From: Chromohalobacter sp. 296-RDG
GTDB lineage: Bacteria; Pseudomonadota; Gammaproteobacteria; Pseudomonadales; Halomonadaceae
DNA length: 64,000 bases
Assembly (NCBI RefSeq): GCF_029889885.1
Contig: NZ_JARANY010000002.1
Coordinates: 1-64,000 of the forward strand
Reading direction: 5' to 3'
A model generated the notes under the pieces. That model had not been told where the DNA came from. It searched no databases and saw only the letters and a list, made by a program, of their open reading frames with translations. Of the stretch, positions 50,025 to 62,102 are shown piece by piece. A program made the translations under genes and the position numbers. Within the stretch, counting starts at the first letter, position 1; every line of letters starts with the position of its first letter.

Positions 50025-50058
50025 CCGGTTTTCTCAACCCCAACCCCTTAAACTTTAA

Positions 50059-50325
<267 letters not shown>

Positions 50326-50391
50326 CTTTGCCGTCTGGCCCATGGGCCACGGTGACATTAACCCCAAACTTGTGATGCGAGAGGTGCTGGC

Positions 50392-50862
50392 GTGAATCTG
50401 AACCTAACCCTGATCGGTCAGGCCATAGCCTTTGCGGTCTTCGTCTGGTTCTGCATGAAGTTTGTATGGCCACCGGTCATGCAGGCGCTGCAGGAGCGGC
50501 AAAAGAAGATCGCCGATGGCCTGGATGCGGCCAGCCGTGCGACTCGCGACCTTGAACTGGCTCAGGAGCAAGCAGCTGAGCAGTTGAAGGAGAGTAAGGA
50601 GCAGGCGGCCCAGATCATCGAGCAAGCCCATAAGCGGTCAAACCAGATGATCGAGGAAGCGCGTGACAACGCTCGTCTTGAAGGGGAGCGCATGATTGAA
50701 AGCGCTCGCGGCGAGATCGAGCAGGAGACGCAGCGTGCTAAAGAAGAGTTGCGGACCCAGGTGGCGACACTCGCCATTCAAGGGGCCGAGCGTATCCTCG
50801 ACTCCTCCATTGACGAAGCTAAGCATCGTGAGTTGGTCGACAAGCTCGCGGCTGAGCTCTGA
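50392..50862 (+). CDS. atpF: ATP synthase Fo subunit b, GTG start
   Basis: Peripheral stalk subunit, 156 aa, the E. coli length. A single N-terminal transmembrane helix ([20 protein letters not shown]) precedes a long charged, Ala/Glu-rich coiled coil with [17 protein letters not shown]. The GTG start follows GAGAGGTG. A 14-bp palindrome lies in the atpE-atpF gap at 50336-50349. Confidence 0.96.
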   Translation: MNLNLTLIGQAIAFAVFVWFCMKFVWPPVMQALQERQKKIADGLDAASRATRDLELAQEQAAEQLKESKEQAAQIIEQAHKRSNQMIEEARDNARLEGERMIESARGEIEQETQRAKEELRTQVATLAIQGAERILDSSIDEAKHRELVDKLAAEL

Positions 50863-50873
50863 GGAGGTGAGGC

Positions 50874-51410
50874 ATGGCTGAAACGTCTACCGTAGCTCGT
50901 CCGTACGCCAAGGCGGCGTTCGAATATGCGCGTGATCAAAAGGCGCTTGAAGCCTGGTCCGGACACCTGGCGTCGGCGGCGCAAGCGGTGGCTGACACCG
51001 CTTTCAACGCCAAGGTGGTGGGCAACCCGAAACTGTCCCGAGGACAGAAGACCGAGTTGTTGCTCGAGGTTTGTGGAGAACTCGATGAGTCTCTTCGCAA
51101 CTTTCTCCGTACCGTTGGCTCGCGAGGACGGTTCGCCGCCCTCCCGGCGATCGCCGAGCAGTTCGAGGCGTTGCGCGCTCGAGAAGAGAAGCGGGTGGAT
51201 GTGACCATCGTCTCCGCCTTCGATCTGGATGCCGCACAGCAGGACAAGCTCGCGACTGCGCTTAAGAAGCGTCTCAACCGCGAAATCTCCATTACCACTC
51301 AGGTGGACCGTGCGCTGATGGGCGGCGTGATCCTGCGTGCCGGCGATACCGTCATCGACGGTTCGGTACGCGGTCGATTGAACCGTCTACGCAACGCACT
51401 TTCCGCTTGA
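50874..51410 (+). CDS. atpH: ATP synthase F1 subunit delta
   Basis: Links the b-dimer stalk to the alpha subunits, 178 aa. [17 protein letters not shown] at the N-terminus and [20 protein letters not shown] with LNRL at the C-terminus are the conserved OSCP/delta signatures. The start has GAGGAGGTGAGG upstream. It lies 11 bp after atpF. Confidence 0.96.
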   Translation: MAETSTVARPYAKAAFEYARDQKALEAWSGHLASAAQAVADTAFNAKVVGNPKLSRGQKTELLLEVCGELDESLRNFLRTVGSRGRFAALPAIAEQFEALRAREEKRVDVTIVSAFDLDAAQQDKLATALKKRLNREISITTQVDRALMGGVILRAGDTVIDGSVRGRLNRLRNALSA

Positions 51411-51426
51411 GTTCGAGGGACATGGC

Positions 51427-52971
51427 ATGCAGCAACTGAATCCTTCCGAGATCAGCGACATCATCAAACAGCGTATCGAAAAGCTGGATGTCGCATCCGA
51501 AGCCCGCAACGAAGGTACCGTGGTTAGCGTTTCCGACGGTATCGTGAAGATCCATGGTCTCGCCGACGCGATGTTCGGCGAAATGATCGAGTTTCCCGGC
51601 AGCATCTTCGGCATGGTGCTCAACCTCGAGCGTGACAGCGTAGGCGCCGTGGTGCTCGGTGACTATCTGCAGCTCGAAGAGGGCATGACCGCGCAGTGTA
51701 CCGGTCGTATCCTCGAGGTGCCGGTGGGCCCGGAACTAATCGGCCGTGTGGTCGATGCGCTGGGTAATCCCATCGATGGCAAGGGTGAACTCGGCACCAA
51801 GATGACCGACGCGGTGGAAAAGGTCGCGCCGGGCGTCATCACTCGTCAGTCCGTCGATGAGCCGATCCAGACCGGTCTCAAGTCCATCGACGCCATGGTG
51901 CCGATCGGTCGTGGCCAGCGCGAGCTGATCATCGGTGACCGCCAGATCGGTAAATCGGCGATCGCCATCGACACCATCATCAACCAGAAAGGCAAAGGTG
52001 TTACCTGCGTCTACGTCGCCATCGGCCAGAAGCAGTCGACCATTGCCAACATGGTGCGCAAGCTCGAAGAGCACGATGCCATGGAGCATACCATCATCGT
52101 TGCTGCCGGCGCCGCCGATCCAGCGCCGATGCAGTTCCTGGCGGCCTACTCCGGCTGTACCATGGGCGAGTATTTCCGCGACCGTGGCGAAGACGCTCTC
52201 ATCACCTATGATGATCTCTCCAAGCAGGCCGTGGCGTATCGCCAGGTGTCGCTGCTGCTGCGCCGTCCACCGGGCCGCGAAGCTTATCCGGGGGATGTTT
52301 TCTATCTTCACTCTCGCCTGCTCGAACGTGCAGCACGCGTCAATGCCGATCATGTCGAGAAACTCACCAACGGTGAGGTTAAAGGCAAGACCGGTTCATT
52401 GACCGCATTGCCGATTATCGAGACCCAGGGCGGCGACGTCTCGGCCTTCGTGCCGACCAACGTGATCTCGATCACCGATGGTCAGATCTTCCTCGAGACC
52501 AACCTGTTCAACTCCGGGGTGCGTCCGGCAATCAACGCGGGGCTTTCGGTATCGCGTGTGGGCGGCTCGGCGCAGACCAAGATCATCAAGAAGCTTGGTG
52601 GCACCGTGCGTCTAGCCTTGGCGCAGTACCGAGAACTGGCGGCCTTCTCGCAGTTCGCCTCGGATCTCGATGCAGCAACCCGCAAGCAGCTTGAACACGG
52701 CCAACGCGTCACCGAGCTGATGAAGCAGAATCAGTATTCGCCGATGTCGGTGGCCGAAATGGCGGTGACGTTGTATGCCGCTAACGAAGGCTTCCTGGAA
52801 GATGTCGAGGTCAACAAAGTGCTGGATTTCGAGAAAGCGCTGCAGGCGTACATGAAATCCGAGCATGCCGAACTGATGGACAAGATCAATCAGAGCGGCA
52901 AGTACGACGACGATATCCAACAGGGCCTCAAGTCCGGCCTCGAGACGTTCAAGTCCACTCAGACCTGGTGA
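51427..52971 (+). CDS. atpA: ATP synthase F1 subunit alpha
   Basis: Regulatory nucleotide-binding subunit, 514 aa. The P-loop reads GDRQIGKSA at about residues 169-177, where E. coli has GDRQTGKTA as remembered, so both P-loop Thr are substituted by Ile and Ser. [54 protein letters not shown]-type residues and [17 protein letters not shown] are standard. It starts ATG CAG CAA 16 bp after atpH. Confidence 0.97.
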   Translation: MQQLNPSEISDIIKQRIEKLDVASEARNEGTVVSVSDGIVKIHGLADAMFGEMIEFPGSIFGMVLNLERDSVGAVVLGDYLQLEEGMTAQCTGRILEVPVGPELIGRVVDALGNPIDGKGELGTKMTDAVEKVAPGVITRQSVDEPIQTGLKSIDAMVPIGRGQRELIIGDRQIGKSAIAIDTIINQKGKGVTCVYVAIGQKQSTIANMVRKLEEHDAMEHTIIVAAGAADPAPMQFLAAYSGCTMGEYFRDRGEDALITYDDLSKQAVAYRQVSLLLRRPPGREAYPGDVFYLHSRLLERAARVNADHVEKLTNGEVKGKTGSLTALPIIETQGGDVSAFVPTNVISITDGQIFLETNLFNSGVRPAINAGLSVSRVGGSAQTKIIKKLGGTVRLALAQYRELAAFSQFASDLDAATRKQLEHGQRVTELMKQNQYSPMSVAEMAVTLYAANEGFLEDVEVNKVLDFEKALQAYMKSEHAELMDKINQSGKYDDDIQQGLKSGLETFKSTQTW

Positions 52972-53038
52972 TACCAGATCCGGTGAAAGACCGGGTCGGC
53001 AATCCTAGCTGAGCGGCTCGCAAGAGGGTGATATCGAG

Positions 53039-55379
<2,341 letters not shown>

Positions 55380-55457
55380 GGTCACGCCCATTCGGGAGTG
55401 GTAGGGACGGCGCTATTGCGCGCCGTGCCCGACGCTTCCATGAACGAGGAGATAGCG

Positions 55458-55883
55458 ATGGCTAGCTTCCAATGCGACATCGTCAGCGCCGAGAAGGCCA
55501 TCTTCTCCGGCAACGCCGAGCAGTTAGTGGCGGCCGGCGTGTCGGGCGATCTGGGTATTCTGCATGGTCACGCACCGCTGCTTACCGAGCTCAAGCCGGG
55601 GCCGATACGCGTGACGCGCGAAGATGGCGAGGAAGAAGTGTACTTCGTCACCGGCGGTTTCCTGGAGGTTCAACCGGAGGTGGTGTCGGTACTGGCCGAT
55701 ACGGCCACGCGGGCGCACGATCTCAATGAGGCTGCCGCCGAAGAGGCTCGTCAGGAGGCCTTGAGGGCCATGGGCGACAAGCAGTCCGATCTTGACTACA
55801 CCCGGGCGGCCGCCGAGTTGGCGGAAGCCGTGGCACAGTTGCGGACCATCCAGCAGCTGCGTGAGAAGGGCGGTCGAGGCTAG
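55458..55883 (+). CDS. atpC: ATP synthase F1 subunit epsilon
   Basis: Rotor subunit and intrinsic inhibitor, 141 aa. [39 protein letters not shown] and [20 protein letters not shown] form the N-terminal beta-sandwich; the C-terminal helical pair is Ala/Glu-rich. The start has GAGGAG 6 nt upstream. It ends the atp operon and is followed by a hairpin terminator 28 bp later. Confidence 0.96.
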   Translation: MASFQCDIVSAEKAIFSGNAEQLVAAGVSGDLGILHGHAPLLTELKPGPIRVTREDGEEEVYFVTGGFLEVQPEVVSVLADTATRAHDLNEAAAEEARQEALRAMGDKQSDLDYTRAAAELAEAVAQLRTIQQLREKGGRG

Positions 55884-55910
55884 GCGTCGCACGAGATGCC
55901 GCAATCATGA

Positions 55911-55934
55911 AGGCGACCCTTGGGTCGCCTTTTT
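55911..55934 (+). terminator. Terminator of the atp operon
   Basis: AGGCGACCC, loop TT, GGGTCGCCT, then four more T. The 9-bp perfect stem lies 28 bp after atpC. Confidence 0.9.
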
Positions 55935-56034
55935 CGTGGGCGGCACCGAGACATGACGCATGTCGCTTGGTAGCGCCTTCCGCCCGCCGTAGAATACGCC
56001 TATCTTCTTCAAGAGATGCATAGGGACGACAGCG

Positions 56035-57396
56035 ATGACGTTAGACGTGGTGATACTTGCCGCCGGCCAGGGAACGCGGATGCGTTCGGCCAAGCCCAAG
56101 GTCCTGCATCCGTTGGCGGGTAAGCCGATGGTGACGCATGTGCTGGATACCGCTGAGCAATTGGGTGCGACGCGTACGCACGTGGTGATCGGCCACGGTG
56201 CCGAGCAGGTCGAGACCGAGCTCGGCGGCCGCGAGGTGCGTTTCGCCCTGCAGGCCGAACAGAAGGGCACCGGTCATGCCGTGGCCCAGGCCCTGGAGAA
56301 CATGGGCGACGGCAAGGTGCTGATCCTCTATGGTGATGTCCCGCTGATCCGGGCTGAGACCTTGGCGGCATTGCTTGCCGAGGTGGATGAGACCCGCCTC
56401 GGCCTTCTGACTGTTGAATTGGCCGATCCCAGCGGTTATGGGCGGATCGTGCGCGATGAAGAAGGTCGTGTTACGGGCATCGTCGAACACAAGGAGGCCA
56501 GCGAGGCCCAGCGCGCTATCACCGAATGCAACACCGGCATCGTCGCCGCCACCGGAGCGCAGCTCAAGCGCTGGTTGCCTCGGCTCTCCGCCGAGAACGT
56601 TCAGGGAGAGTATTACCTGACCGACATCTTCGCCATGGCAGCGGCCGAAGGTATCGATATCGCCACGGCCGCGCCTGCTTCGGCGCTGGAGGTCGAAGGC
56701 GTCAACAACCGTGTGCAGATGGCGGCCTTGGAGCGCGCCTATCAGCGTGACCGGGCCGAGCGTCTTCTGACTGAAGGCGTGGCGCTGGCCGACCCCGCGC
56801 GTTTCGATGTGCGTGGCCGCCTCGATTGCGGACATGATGTCTTCATCGACGTGGGCTGCGTGTTCGAGGGTGAGGTAACGCTCGGCGATGGCGTCAGCGT
56901 GGGCCCCTATACGCTGATCCGCGACAGCCATATTGCGGCGGAGACGGTCATCGAGGCGCATAGCATCATCGACGGCGCCGAGGTGGCATCACGCGCCCAC
57001 ATCGGGCCCTTCGCGCGCTTGCGTCCCGGCACGCGCCTGGCCTGCGACAGCAAGGTGGGCAACTTCGTCGAGACCAAGAACGCTGACGTTGGTGAAGGTA
57101 GCAAGATCAATCATTTGAGCTATGTCGGCGATGCTCGGCTGGGGCGTGGCGTCAATGTCGGTGCGGGCACCATCACCTGCAATTACGACGGCGCCAACAA
57201 GCACCGCACCGAGATCGGCGACGATGTCTTCGTGGGCTCCAATACCGCCCTGGTGGCACCGGTATCGCTGGGCGATGGCGCCACGGTCGGGGCCGGCTCG
57301 ACCATCAACAAGAATGTCGATGCCGGGGCCCTGGCGGTAGCACGCCCGCGTCAGACTACGCGTGCGGGCTGGCAGCGGCCTCGTAAGCCTTCCTGA
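56035..57396 (+). CDS. glmU: Bifunctional GlmU: GlcN-1-P acetyltransferase / GlcNAc-1-P uridylyltransferase
   Basis: Makes UDP-GlcNAc for peptidoglycan and LPS. The 453 aa protein has the uridylyltransferase motif LAAGQGTRMRSAKPKVLHPL at about residues 8-27 (GxGTRM and the catalytic Lys), YGDVPLI at about 102, and a C-terminal left-handed beta-helix from about 250 with VGNFVETKNADVGEGSKINH and LSYVGDARLGRGVNVGAGTI. The final Arg-rich tail KHRTEIG to QRPRKPS is usual. AGGGA serves as ribosome-binding site. It lies between the atp operon and glmS, the usual neighbourhood. Confidence 0.97.
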   Translation: MTLDVVILAAGQGTRMRSAKPKVLHPLAGKPMVTHVLDTAEQLGATRTHVVIGHGAEQVETELGGREVRFALQAEQKGTGHAVAQALENMGDGKVLILYGDVPLIRAETLAALLAEVDETRLGLLTVELADPSGYGRIVRDEEGRVTGIVEHKEASEAQRAITECNTGIVAATGAQLKRWLPRLSAENVQGEYYLTDIFAMAAAEGIDIATAAPASALEVEGVNNRVQMAALERAYQRDRAERLLTEGVALADPARFDVRGRLDCGHDVFIDVGCVFEGEVTLGDGVSVGPYTLIRDSHIAAETVIEAHSIIDGAEVASRAHIGPFARLRPGTRLACDSKVGNFVETKNADVGEGSKINHLSYVGDARLGRGVNVGAGTITCNYDGANKHRTEIGDDVFVGSNTALVAPVSLGDGATVGAGSTINKNVDAGALAVARPRQTTRAGWQRPRKPS

Positions 57397-57533
57397 GTAT
57401 CGAACGGCGGCGCTCGCGTCCCAGGGAGCGTCGCCCTTGGCATGACGTTGTTCATCGCGGGTGGAGGATTTTTCTCCTCGCCGCCGGGCGGCGCTTGACC
57501 GAAGATATTAAATCGCGTTTTATAAGCGTATTG

Positions 57534-57558
57534 TTTCGTTTCGGAAGATATATCTTTC
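57534..57558. promoter_or_regulatory. Possible operator upstream of the DeoR-type regulator
   Basis: A perfect 12-bp palindrome AAGATATATCTT at 57545-57556 sits among three TTTCG elements (TGTTTCGTTTCGG, then CTTTCG) directly before the regulator start. DeoR-family proteins often bind TTTCG-like repeats, so autoregulation is plausible. Confidence 0.45.
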
Positions 57559-57573
57559 GTGAATAAGGATGAT

Positions 57574-58344
57574 ATGCCCAAACGCGATACTGCCCAGCGT
57601 CGCCATGCCATGCTGGCCTACGTGAATGAGCAGGGTGAAACCAGCGTCGACACGCTCGCCCGCCACTTCGTAACCTCCGAAGTCACCGTGCGTAAGGATC
57701 TCGCTACTCTGGAGAAGAGTGGCCTGCTATTGCGCCGCTTCGGTGGTGCCGTACCCCTGCCCAGCGAGATATTGACCGAGGCCAATTCTCCGCTTTCGCC
57801 TCGAAAGATAGCGATCGCGCGGGCGGCGAGTGCGCGTATCCGTGCTCACAATCGCATCATCATCGACAGCGGTACCACCACCTCAGCGATGATCCCCGAA
57901 CTGGGCGGACGCGAGGGGCTGGTCGTGATGACCAATGCGCTGTCGGTCGCCAATGCCCTGCGCGAGGTGGAGCCCGAGCCGGCGATCCTGATGACCGGCG
58001 GTACCTGGGACCCGCACTCCGAATCCTTCCAGGGTCAGGTCGCCGAGCAGGTGTTGCGTTTCTACGATTTCGATCAATTGTTCATCGGTGCCGATGGTAT
58101 CGACCTGGGGCGCGGAACCACCACCTACAACGAATTGCTGGGGCTATCGCGGGTGATGGCCGAAGTCGCGCGCGAAGTCGTGGTGCTCGTCGAATCCGAC
58201 AAGATCGGTCGGCGCATCCCCAATCTGGAACTACCGTGGGAACGGATTCATACCCTGATCACCGACGAGGGACTCGATGCGGATGCCTGTCGACACATCG
58301 AGGCACAGGGCATCGCCGTCATCCGCGCCGCGGTCAACGAATGA
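57574..58344 (+). CDS. DeoR-family transcriptional regulator (GlmR-like)
   Basis: A 256 aa regulator. The N-terminal DeoR helix-turn-helix (RRHAMLAYVNEQGETSVDTL, TSEVTVRKDLATLEKSGLLLR) lies at about residues 7-50. It is followed by a sugar-phosphate-sensing domain with IIIDSGTTTSAM, MTNALSVANAL and FIGADGID. It lies 16 bp before glmS on the same strand, so control of glmS in response to amino-sugar phosphate is the natural inference. The ATG at 57574 has AAGGA 5 nt upstream; a GTG at 57559 is the alternative. Confidence 0.9.
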   Translation: MPKRDTAQRRHAMLAYVNEQGETSVDTLARHFVTSEVTVRKDLATLEKSGLLLRRFGGAVPLPSEILTEANSPLSPRKIAIARAASARIRAHNRIIIDSGTTTSAMIPELGGREGLVVMTNALSVANALREVEPEPAILMTGGTWDPHSESFQGQVAEQVLRFYDFDQLFIGADGIDLGRGTTTYNELLGLSRVMAEVAREVVVLVESDKIGRRIPNLELPWERIHTLITDEGLDADACRHIEAQGIAVIRAAVNE

Positions 58345-58360
58345 AGACAAGGAGTTCAAT

Positions 58361-60193
58361 ATGTGTGGAATCGTAGGGGCCGTCGCCGAGCGTCATGTGC
58401 AGGAAATCCTGCTTGAAGGTTTGCGTCGTCTCGAGTATCGCGGCTACGACTCGGCGGGCATGTCCGTGCTTTCCGACGATGCGCGCCTCAATCGTCAGCG
58501 TGCGGTGGGCAAGGTAGCGGCCCTGGAAGAGAAACTCGCCGACACGGCGCTCAAGGGGACCCTAGGTGTCGCCCACACGCGCTGGGCCACGCACGGTCGT
58601 CCCAGCGAGCAGAACGCGCATCCGCATCAATCCGGCGATAGCCTGGCAGTAGTGCATAACGGCATCATCGAGAACCACGAGGCGCTTAAAGCCGAGCTCG
58701 AAGCCCAGGGTTACGTCTTCACCTCCGAGACCGACACCGAAGTGATCGCGCACCTGTTGTCGCGTGAGTTCACCCTTTCTCAGGACTTGCTGCAGGCCGT
58801 GCAACGCAGCGTGGCACTGCTGGAAGGCGCCTACGCCCTGGCGGTGGTGCACCGTGCCGAGCCCGATGCAATCGTCGGTGCACGCAAGGGCAGCCCTCTC
58901 GTGGTAGGCGTGGGTATCGGCGAGGCGTTCCTGGCTTCCGACCCGCTAGCGTTATTGCAGGTCACCGACCGTTTCATCTACATGATGGAAGGCGATGTGG
59001 TGCGCCTGGCTCGGGGCGGTGAGATCGAGCTCTTCGAGGCGAGCGGCGATCGAGCCGAGCGTCCGGTGACCATCTTCGAGCATGGCGACAGCGTGACCAG
59101 CAAGGGCGGCTATCGTCACTTCATGCTCAAGGAAATCCACGAGCAGTCCCAGGTGATCGCGGCCACGCTGGAAGGACGTCTCGGCGATCATCAGGTGCTG
59201 GTCAACAGTTTCGGGGCGGAAGCCGCGTCGCTGTTCGAGGGCGTGCGCCAGGTGCATATCATCGCCTGCGGCACCAGCTACCATGCGGGCATGGTGGCGC
59301 GCTACTGGATCGAGAAACTGGCCGGCGTGCCCACTCAGGTCGAAGTGGCCTCGGAGTATCGCTACCGCGAGGTCGTAGTGCCCGAAGGCACGCTGTTCGT
59401 GACGCTGTCCCAGTCCGGCGAGACCGCTGATACTCTGGCGGCGCTGCGCTTCGCCAAGCAGCGTGACTATCTCGGCAGTCTGGCGATCTGTAACGTGCCG
59501 GGCAGTTCGCTGGTGCGGGAGTCGGATCTTACTCTGATGACGCAGGCAGGCCCCGAGATCGGCGTCGCCTCGACCAAGGCCTTCACCACCCAACTGGTGG
59601 CGCTGATGCTGTTGGCCCTGGCGCTGGGCCGTGTGCGGGGCGCCAATGGCGAGCATGCACCGCTGGTCCAGGGACTTCGCGAGCTACCTGGAGTGATCAA
59701 CCAGGTGCTGGCCCTGGATGGCGAGATCGAGCAGTTGTCGATGGCGTTCGCCGAAAAGCACCATGCGCTGTTCCTAGGACGCGGCGCGCATTTCCCGATC
59801 GCCCTGGAAGGGGCGCTAAAGCTCAAGGAAATCTCCTATATTCATGCCGAGGCCTATCCAGCGGGCGAACTGAAACACGGTCCCCTGGCGCTGGTCGATA
59901 GCGAGATGCCGGTGATCGCCGTGGCGCCCAACGACGAATTGCTCGAGAAGCTGAAATCCAACTTGCAGGAAGTTCGCGCGCGCGGTGGCGAGTTGTTCGT
60001 GTTCGCCGATGAGGGCATTCGCCTCGAAACATCCGAGCATCTGCATGTACTGCGTGTGCCGGCGGTCAGCGAGGCGTTGGCACCCCTCGTCTACACGATT
60101 CCGCTGCAATTGCTGGCTTATCATGTCGCCGTGCTCAAGGGCACCGACGTCGATCAGCCGCGCAACCTGGCGAAGTCGGTGACGGTGGAATGA
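58361..60193 (+). CDS. glmS: Glutamine-fructose-6-phosphate aminotransferase
   Basis: Makes glucosamine-6-phosphate from fructose-6-phosphate and glutamine, feeding GlmU. The 610 aa protein (E. coli 609) starts MCGIVGAVAERHVQE, so Cys1 is the N-terminal nucleophile once Met is removed. The glutaminase domain has RRLEYRGYDSAGM and HTRWATHGRPSEQNAHPH. Two SIS domains follow, with IACGTSYHAGMVARYW, TLSQSGETADTLAAL, EIGVASTKAFTTQ and the C-terminal PRNLAKSVTVE. GGAG lies before the ATG. No ribozyme-like leader was seen in the 16 bp gap. Confidence 0.98.
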   Translation: MCGIVGAVAERHVQEILLEGLRRLEYRGYDSAGMSVLSDDARLNRQRAVGKVAALEEKLADTALKGTLGVAHTRWATHGRPSEQNAHPHQSGDSLAVVHNGIIENHEALKAELEAQGYVFTSETDTEVIAHLLSREFTLSQDLLQAVQRSVALLEGAYALAVVHRAEPDAIVGARKGSPLVVGVGIGEAFLASDPLALLQVTDRFIYMMEGDVVRLARGGEIELFEASGDRAERPVTIFEHGDSVTSKGGYRHFMLKEIHEQSQVIAATLEGRLGDHQVLVNSFGAEAASLFEGVRQVHIIACGTSYHAGMVARYWIEKLAGVPTQVEVASEYRYREVVVPEGTLFVTLSQSGETADTLAALRFAKQRDYLGSLAICNVPGSSLVRESDLTLMTQAGPEIGVASTKAFTTQLVALMLLALALGRVRGANGEHAPLVQGLRELPGVINQVLALDGEIEQLSMAFAEKHHALFLGRGAHFPIALEGALKLKEISYIHAEAYPAGELKHGPLALVDSEMPVIAVAPNDELLEKLKSNLQEVRARGGELFVFADEGIRLETSEHLHVLRVPAVSEALAPLVYTIPLQLLAYHVAVLKGTDVDQPRNLAKSVTVE

Positions 60194-60230
60194 TGCGACA
60201 TTTTGTCGGCTGGGCTATTGTGAGATGAAA

Positions 60231-61044
60231 ACCTGAATTCAACTAATAAGTGCAGCACCTGCGGTATCCAGGGCCCCTGAGTATTCCCCCAGGAAAACCT
60301 GTGCCGGTGTCCGATAGCCGAGCTGTTTTCGGGGACGATCATTCAGCTTATTGACGGTTCTTCTCAGCTCGACTAGCGTGACCAATCTGGACTGCTTGTG
60401 TCCCTTGAGCACCGTATCGCCTTCCCAGTGGCCAATCGTGAGTCGATCATCCACCTCAGCGCAGCGGTGCTCGATACCGACTCGGTTCGGAATCTTGCCG
60501 AGTCCGGCGCTCTTGGTCTGTGCACGGTACTTGCTCCGCCGCTTGGGCTGTCGCAGGCATCGCCACAGGTCGTCACCCCGCGCCTTGTCATCCCAGATCA
60601 ACGAATAGATCCACTGATGACTCACATAAGCGCCGTTGGCGTTGGCCATGAAGCCACTGATTTGCTGAGGGCTCCATTCGTTAGCCAGTTGATCAGTCAC
60701 CCAGCGCATGAGGCTGGGGAGTCGCTTTGTCACTTTCCAGGTAGTGCGCCGCCGCCGATCACTGAGGCCCTGAGCCTGGCGGGGATCGTAGCCATCGGGA
60801 GAGGCATTACGGCGCAATTCGCGACTGACGGTGCTGTTGTGAATGCCAAGCGCTCTGGCGATCTGCCGCTGGCTCATACTGACACCTTGTTGGGCGTGAA
60901 TCTGGTATCGTTGGGTCTGGGTCAGCTGTCGGTATCCCATGCTCTGCTTCACTTTGGTAGGTAAGGTCGAGAAGGGTACCGGCGCTGACCCTCCTTTCTC
61001 TACCTGGCGGTCCAAAGTGCTGCGGTTATTCTATGAATCCAGGT
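60231..61044 (-). mobile_element. Internally deleted IS30-family insertion sequence
   Basis: About 814 bp with imperfect terminal inverted repeats. Left, ACCTGAATTCAACTAATAAG followed by TGCAGCAC; right (reverse complement), ACCTGGATTCATAGAATAAC followed by CGCAGCAC. A complete IS30 element is roughly 1.1-1.2 kb, so about 300 bp are missing, coinciding with a gap in the transposase. The element lies between glmS and the catabolic cassette and may mark the edge of acquired DNA. Exact ends and target duplication could not be fixed. Confidence 0.8.
60239..60940 (-). pseudogene. IS30-family transposase, catalytic core deleted in frame
   Basis: A 233 aa reading frame. The N-terminal IS30 helix-turn-helix is intact (YRQLTQTQRYQIHAQQ, QRQIARALGIHNSTVSREL). 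The DDE domain begins HWEGDTVLKGHKQSRLVTLV with the first catalytic Asp, then jumps directly to TVNKLNDRPRKQLGYRTPA, the C-terminal part. Roughly 100 residues with the second Asp and the Glu are lost, so it cannot transpose. The frame is still open, so a DNA-binding protein could be produced. The start MGYRQLTQ was chosen by family fit. Confidence 0.85.
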
Positions 61045-61052
61045 CGCGAAGC

Positions 61053-61934
61053 CTACAGGTACACACCAAACTCTCCCGCCATTTCCGCAAGCTTGTTGTG
61101 CAATGCCGCTAGCAGTTCGGCCTTAGCCGAGCCGGCACGATGGATCATGCCGATCTGTCTGAAGACCTGGGGCTCGCCAAAAGGCAGGGTCAGCATGTCG
61201 CGACCGTTCTCGCGCACCGCGATATCCGGCACGATGCTGGCGCCGAGCCCGGCCGCTACGCATTCTACGAGGGCAGGTACCGTATCGATCTCGGCGATAT
61301 CCTGAATGGCAATGCCGAGACGAGCTAGCTCGTTATTGATAAGCGCTCCGAGCGGTACGTTGCTGCCGAAGCGCACGAAGGGCAGGGTTTCCAGCAGCTG
61401 TTTGACCGGCATCGGCGGCGTGCTAGGTGGCGCGATCACTACCAGCGGCTCGCGAATAAACGGCGACCATAGCAGGTCGCGTGAGACCCCCGAGTGCTCA
61501 GCGACCACCGCCAGGTCCAGCCGGTCGGCGTTGACATCGCTGATCAGCGTCGACGACATCCCCACCCGCAGGTTCACGTTCAGCTCCGGAAACTCTTGGC
61601 GTAGCGCCACGATGGCCTTTGGCAGCAGCCCGATGGTGCTGGTGCGCACCGAGCCAATATTGAGGGTACCGGTCATCTTTTTTCCGGATAGCACACCCCG
61701 GGTCTCATCCACCAAAGCCCGCACCTGTCGAGCTGTCTCCAGCATCTTCAGCCCCTGCAGATTGAGCGTCGGTGGGCGCGACTCTCGATTGAACAGCTTG
61801 GTGTCGAGCTCCTGCTCCAGTGCATAGACCTGCTGGCTGACTGCGGAGGGCGTCAGGTTCACCACCGCGGCCGCTCGCGCGAATGTGCCGTGTTCGGCGA
61901 TCGCGATGAAGGTACGAAGCTGGCGAGTATCCAT
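61053..61934 (-). CDS. LysR-family transcriptional regulator of the hydroxyacid cassette
   Basis: A 293 aa LysR-type regulator. The helix-turn-helix region is MDTRQLRTFIAIAEHGTFAR and LTPSAVSQQVYALEQELDTKLF at residues 1-45. The effector domain contains NIGSVRTSTIGLLP and GLGASIVPDIAV. It is divergent from the dehydrogenase gene at 62103 with 168 bp between, an AT-richer spacer at 61935-62040 likely to hold both promoters. It probably senses the substrate of the cassette. Its 3' end lies only 9 bp from the IS30 inverted repeat. Confidence 0.9.
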   Translation of the reverse strand: MDTRQLRTFIAIAEHGTFARAAAVVNLTPSAVSQQVYALEQELDTKLFNRESRPPTLNLQGLKMLETARQVRALVDETRGVLSGKKMTGTLNIGSVRTSTIGLLPKAIVALRQEFPELNVNLRVGMSSTLISDVNADRLDLAVVAEHSGVSRDLLWSPFIREPLVVIAPPSTPPMPVKQLLETLPFVRFGSNVPLGALINNELARLGIAIQDIAEIDTVPALVECVAAGLGASIVPDIAVRENGRDMLTLPFGEPQVFRQIGMIHRAGSAKAELLAALHNKLAEMAGEFGVYL

Positions 61935-62102
61935 GCATTTTACCGATATATGAAGTTATTCTTCACATAAGAGCAAAATATATTCGCTTTTGTAAACCTA
62001 TCTTTCCTGTAACATAAAAACAGTTCAAAAAAAGATAGCAACCAGCGATGCCACGCCGAGCTACTCCCGGTGCGGCTCGACGCTGATTAGGGAGGATCTA
62101 AC

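Noticed and set aside
58345-58360. glmS ribozyme
   Set aside because: Only 16 bp separate the regulator and glmS; such ribozymes belong to Gram-positive bacteria.
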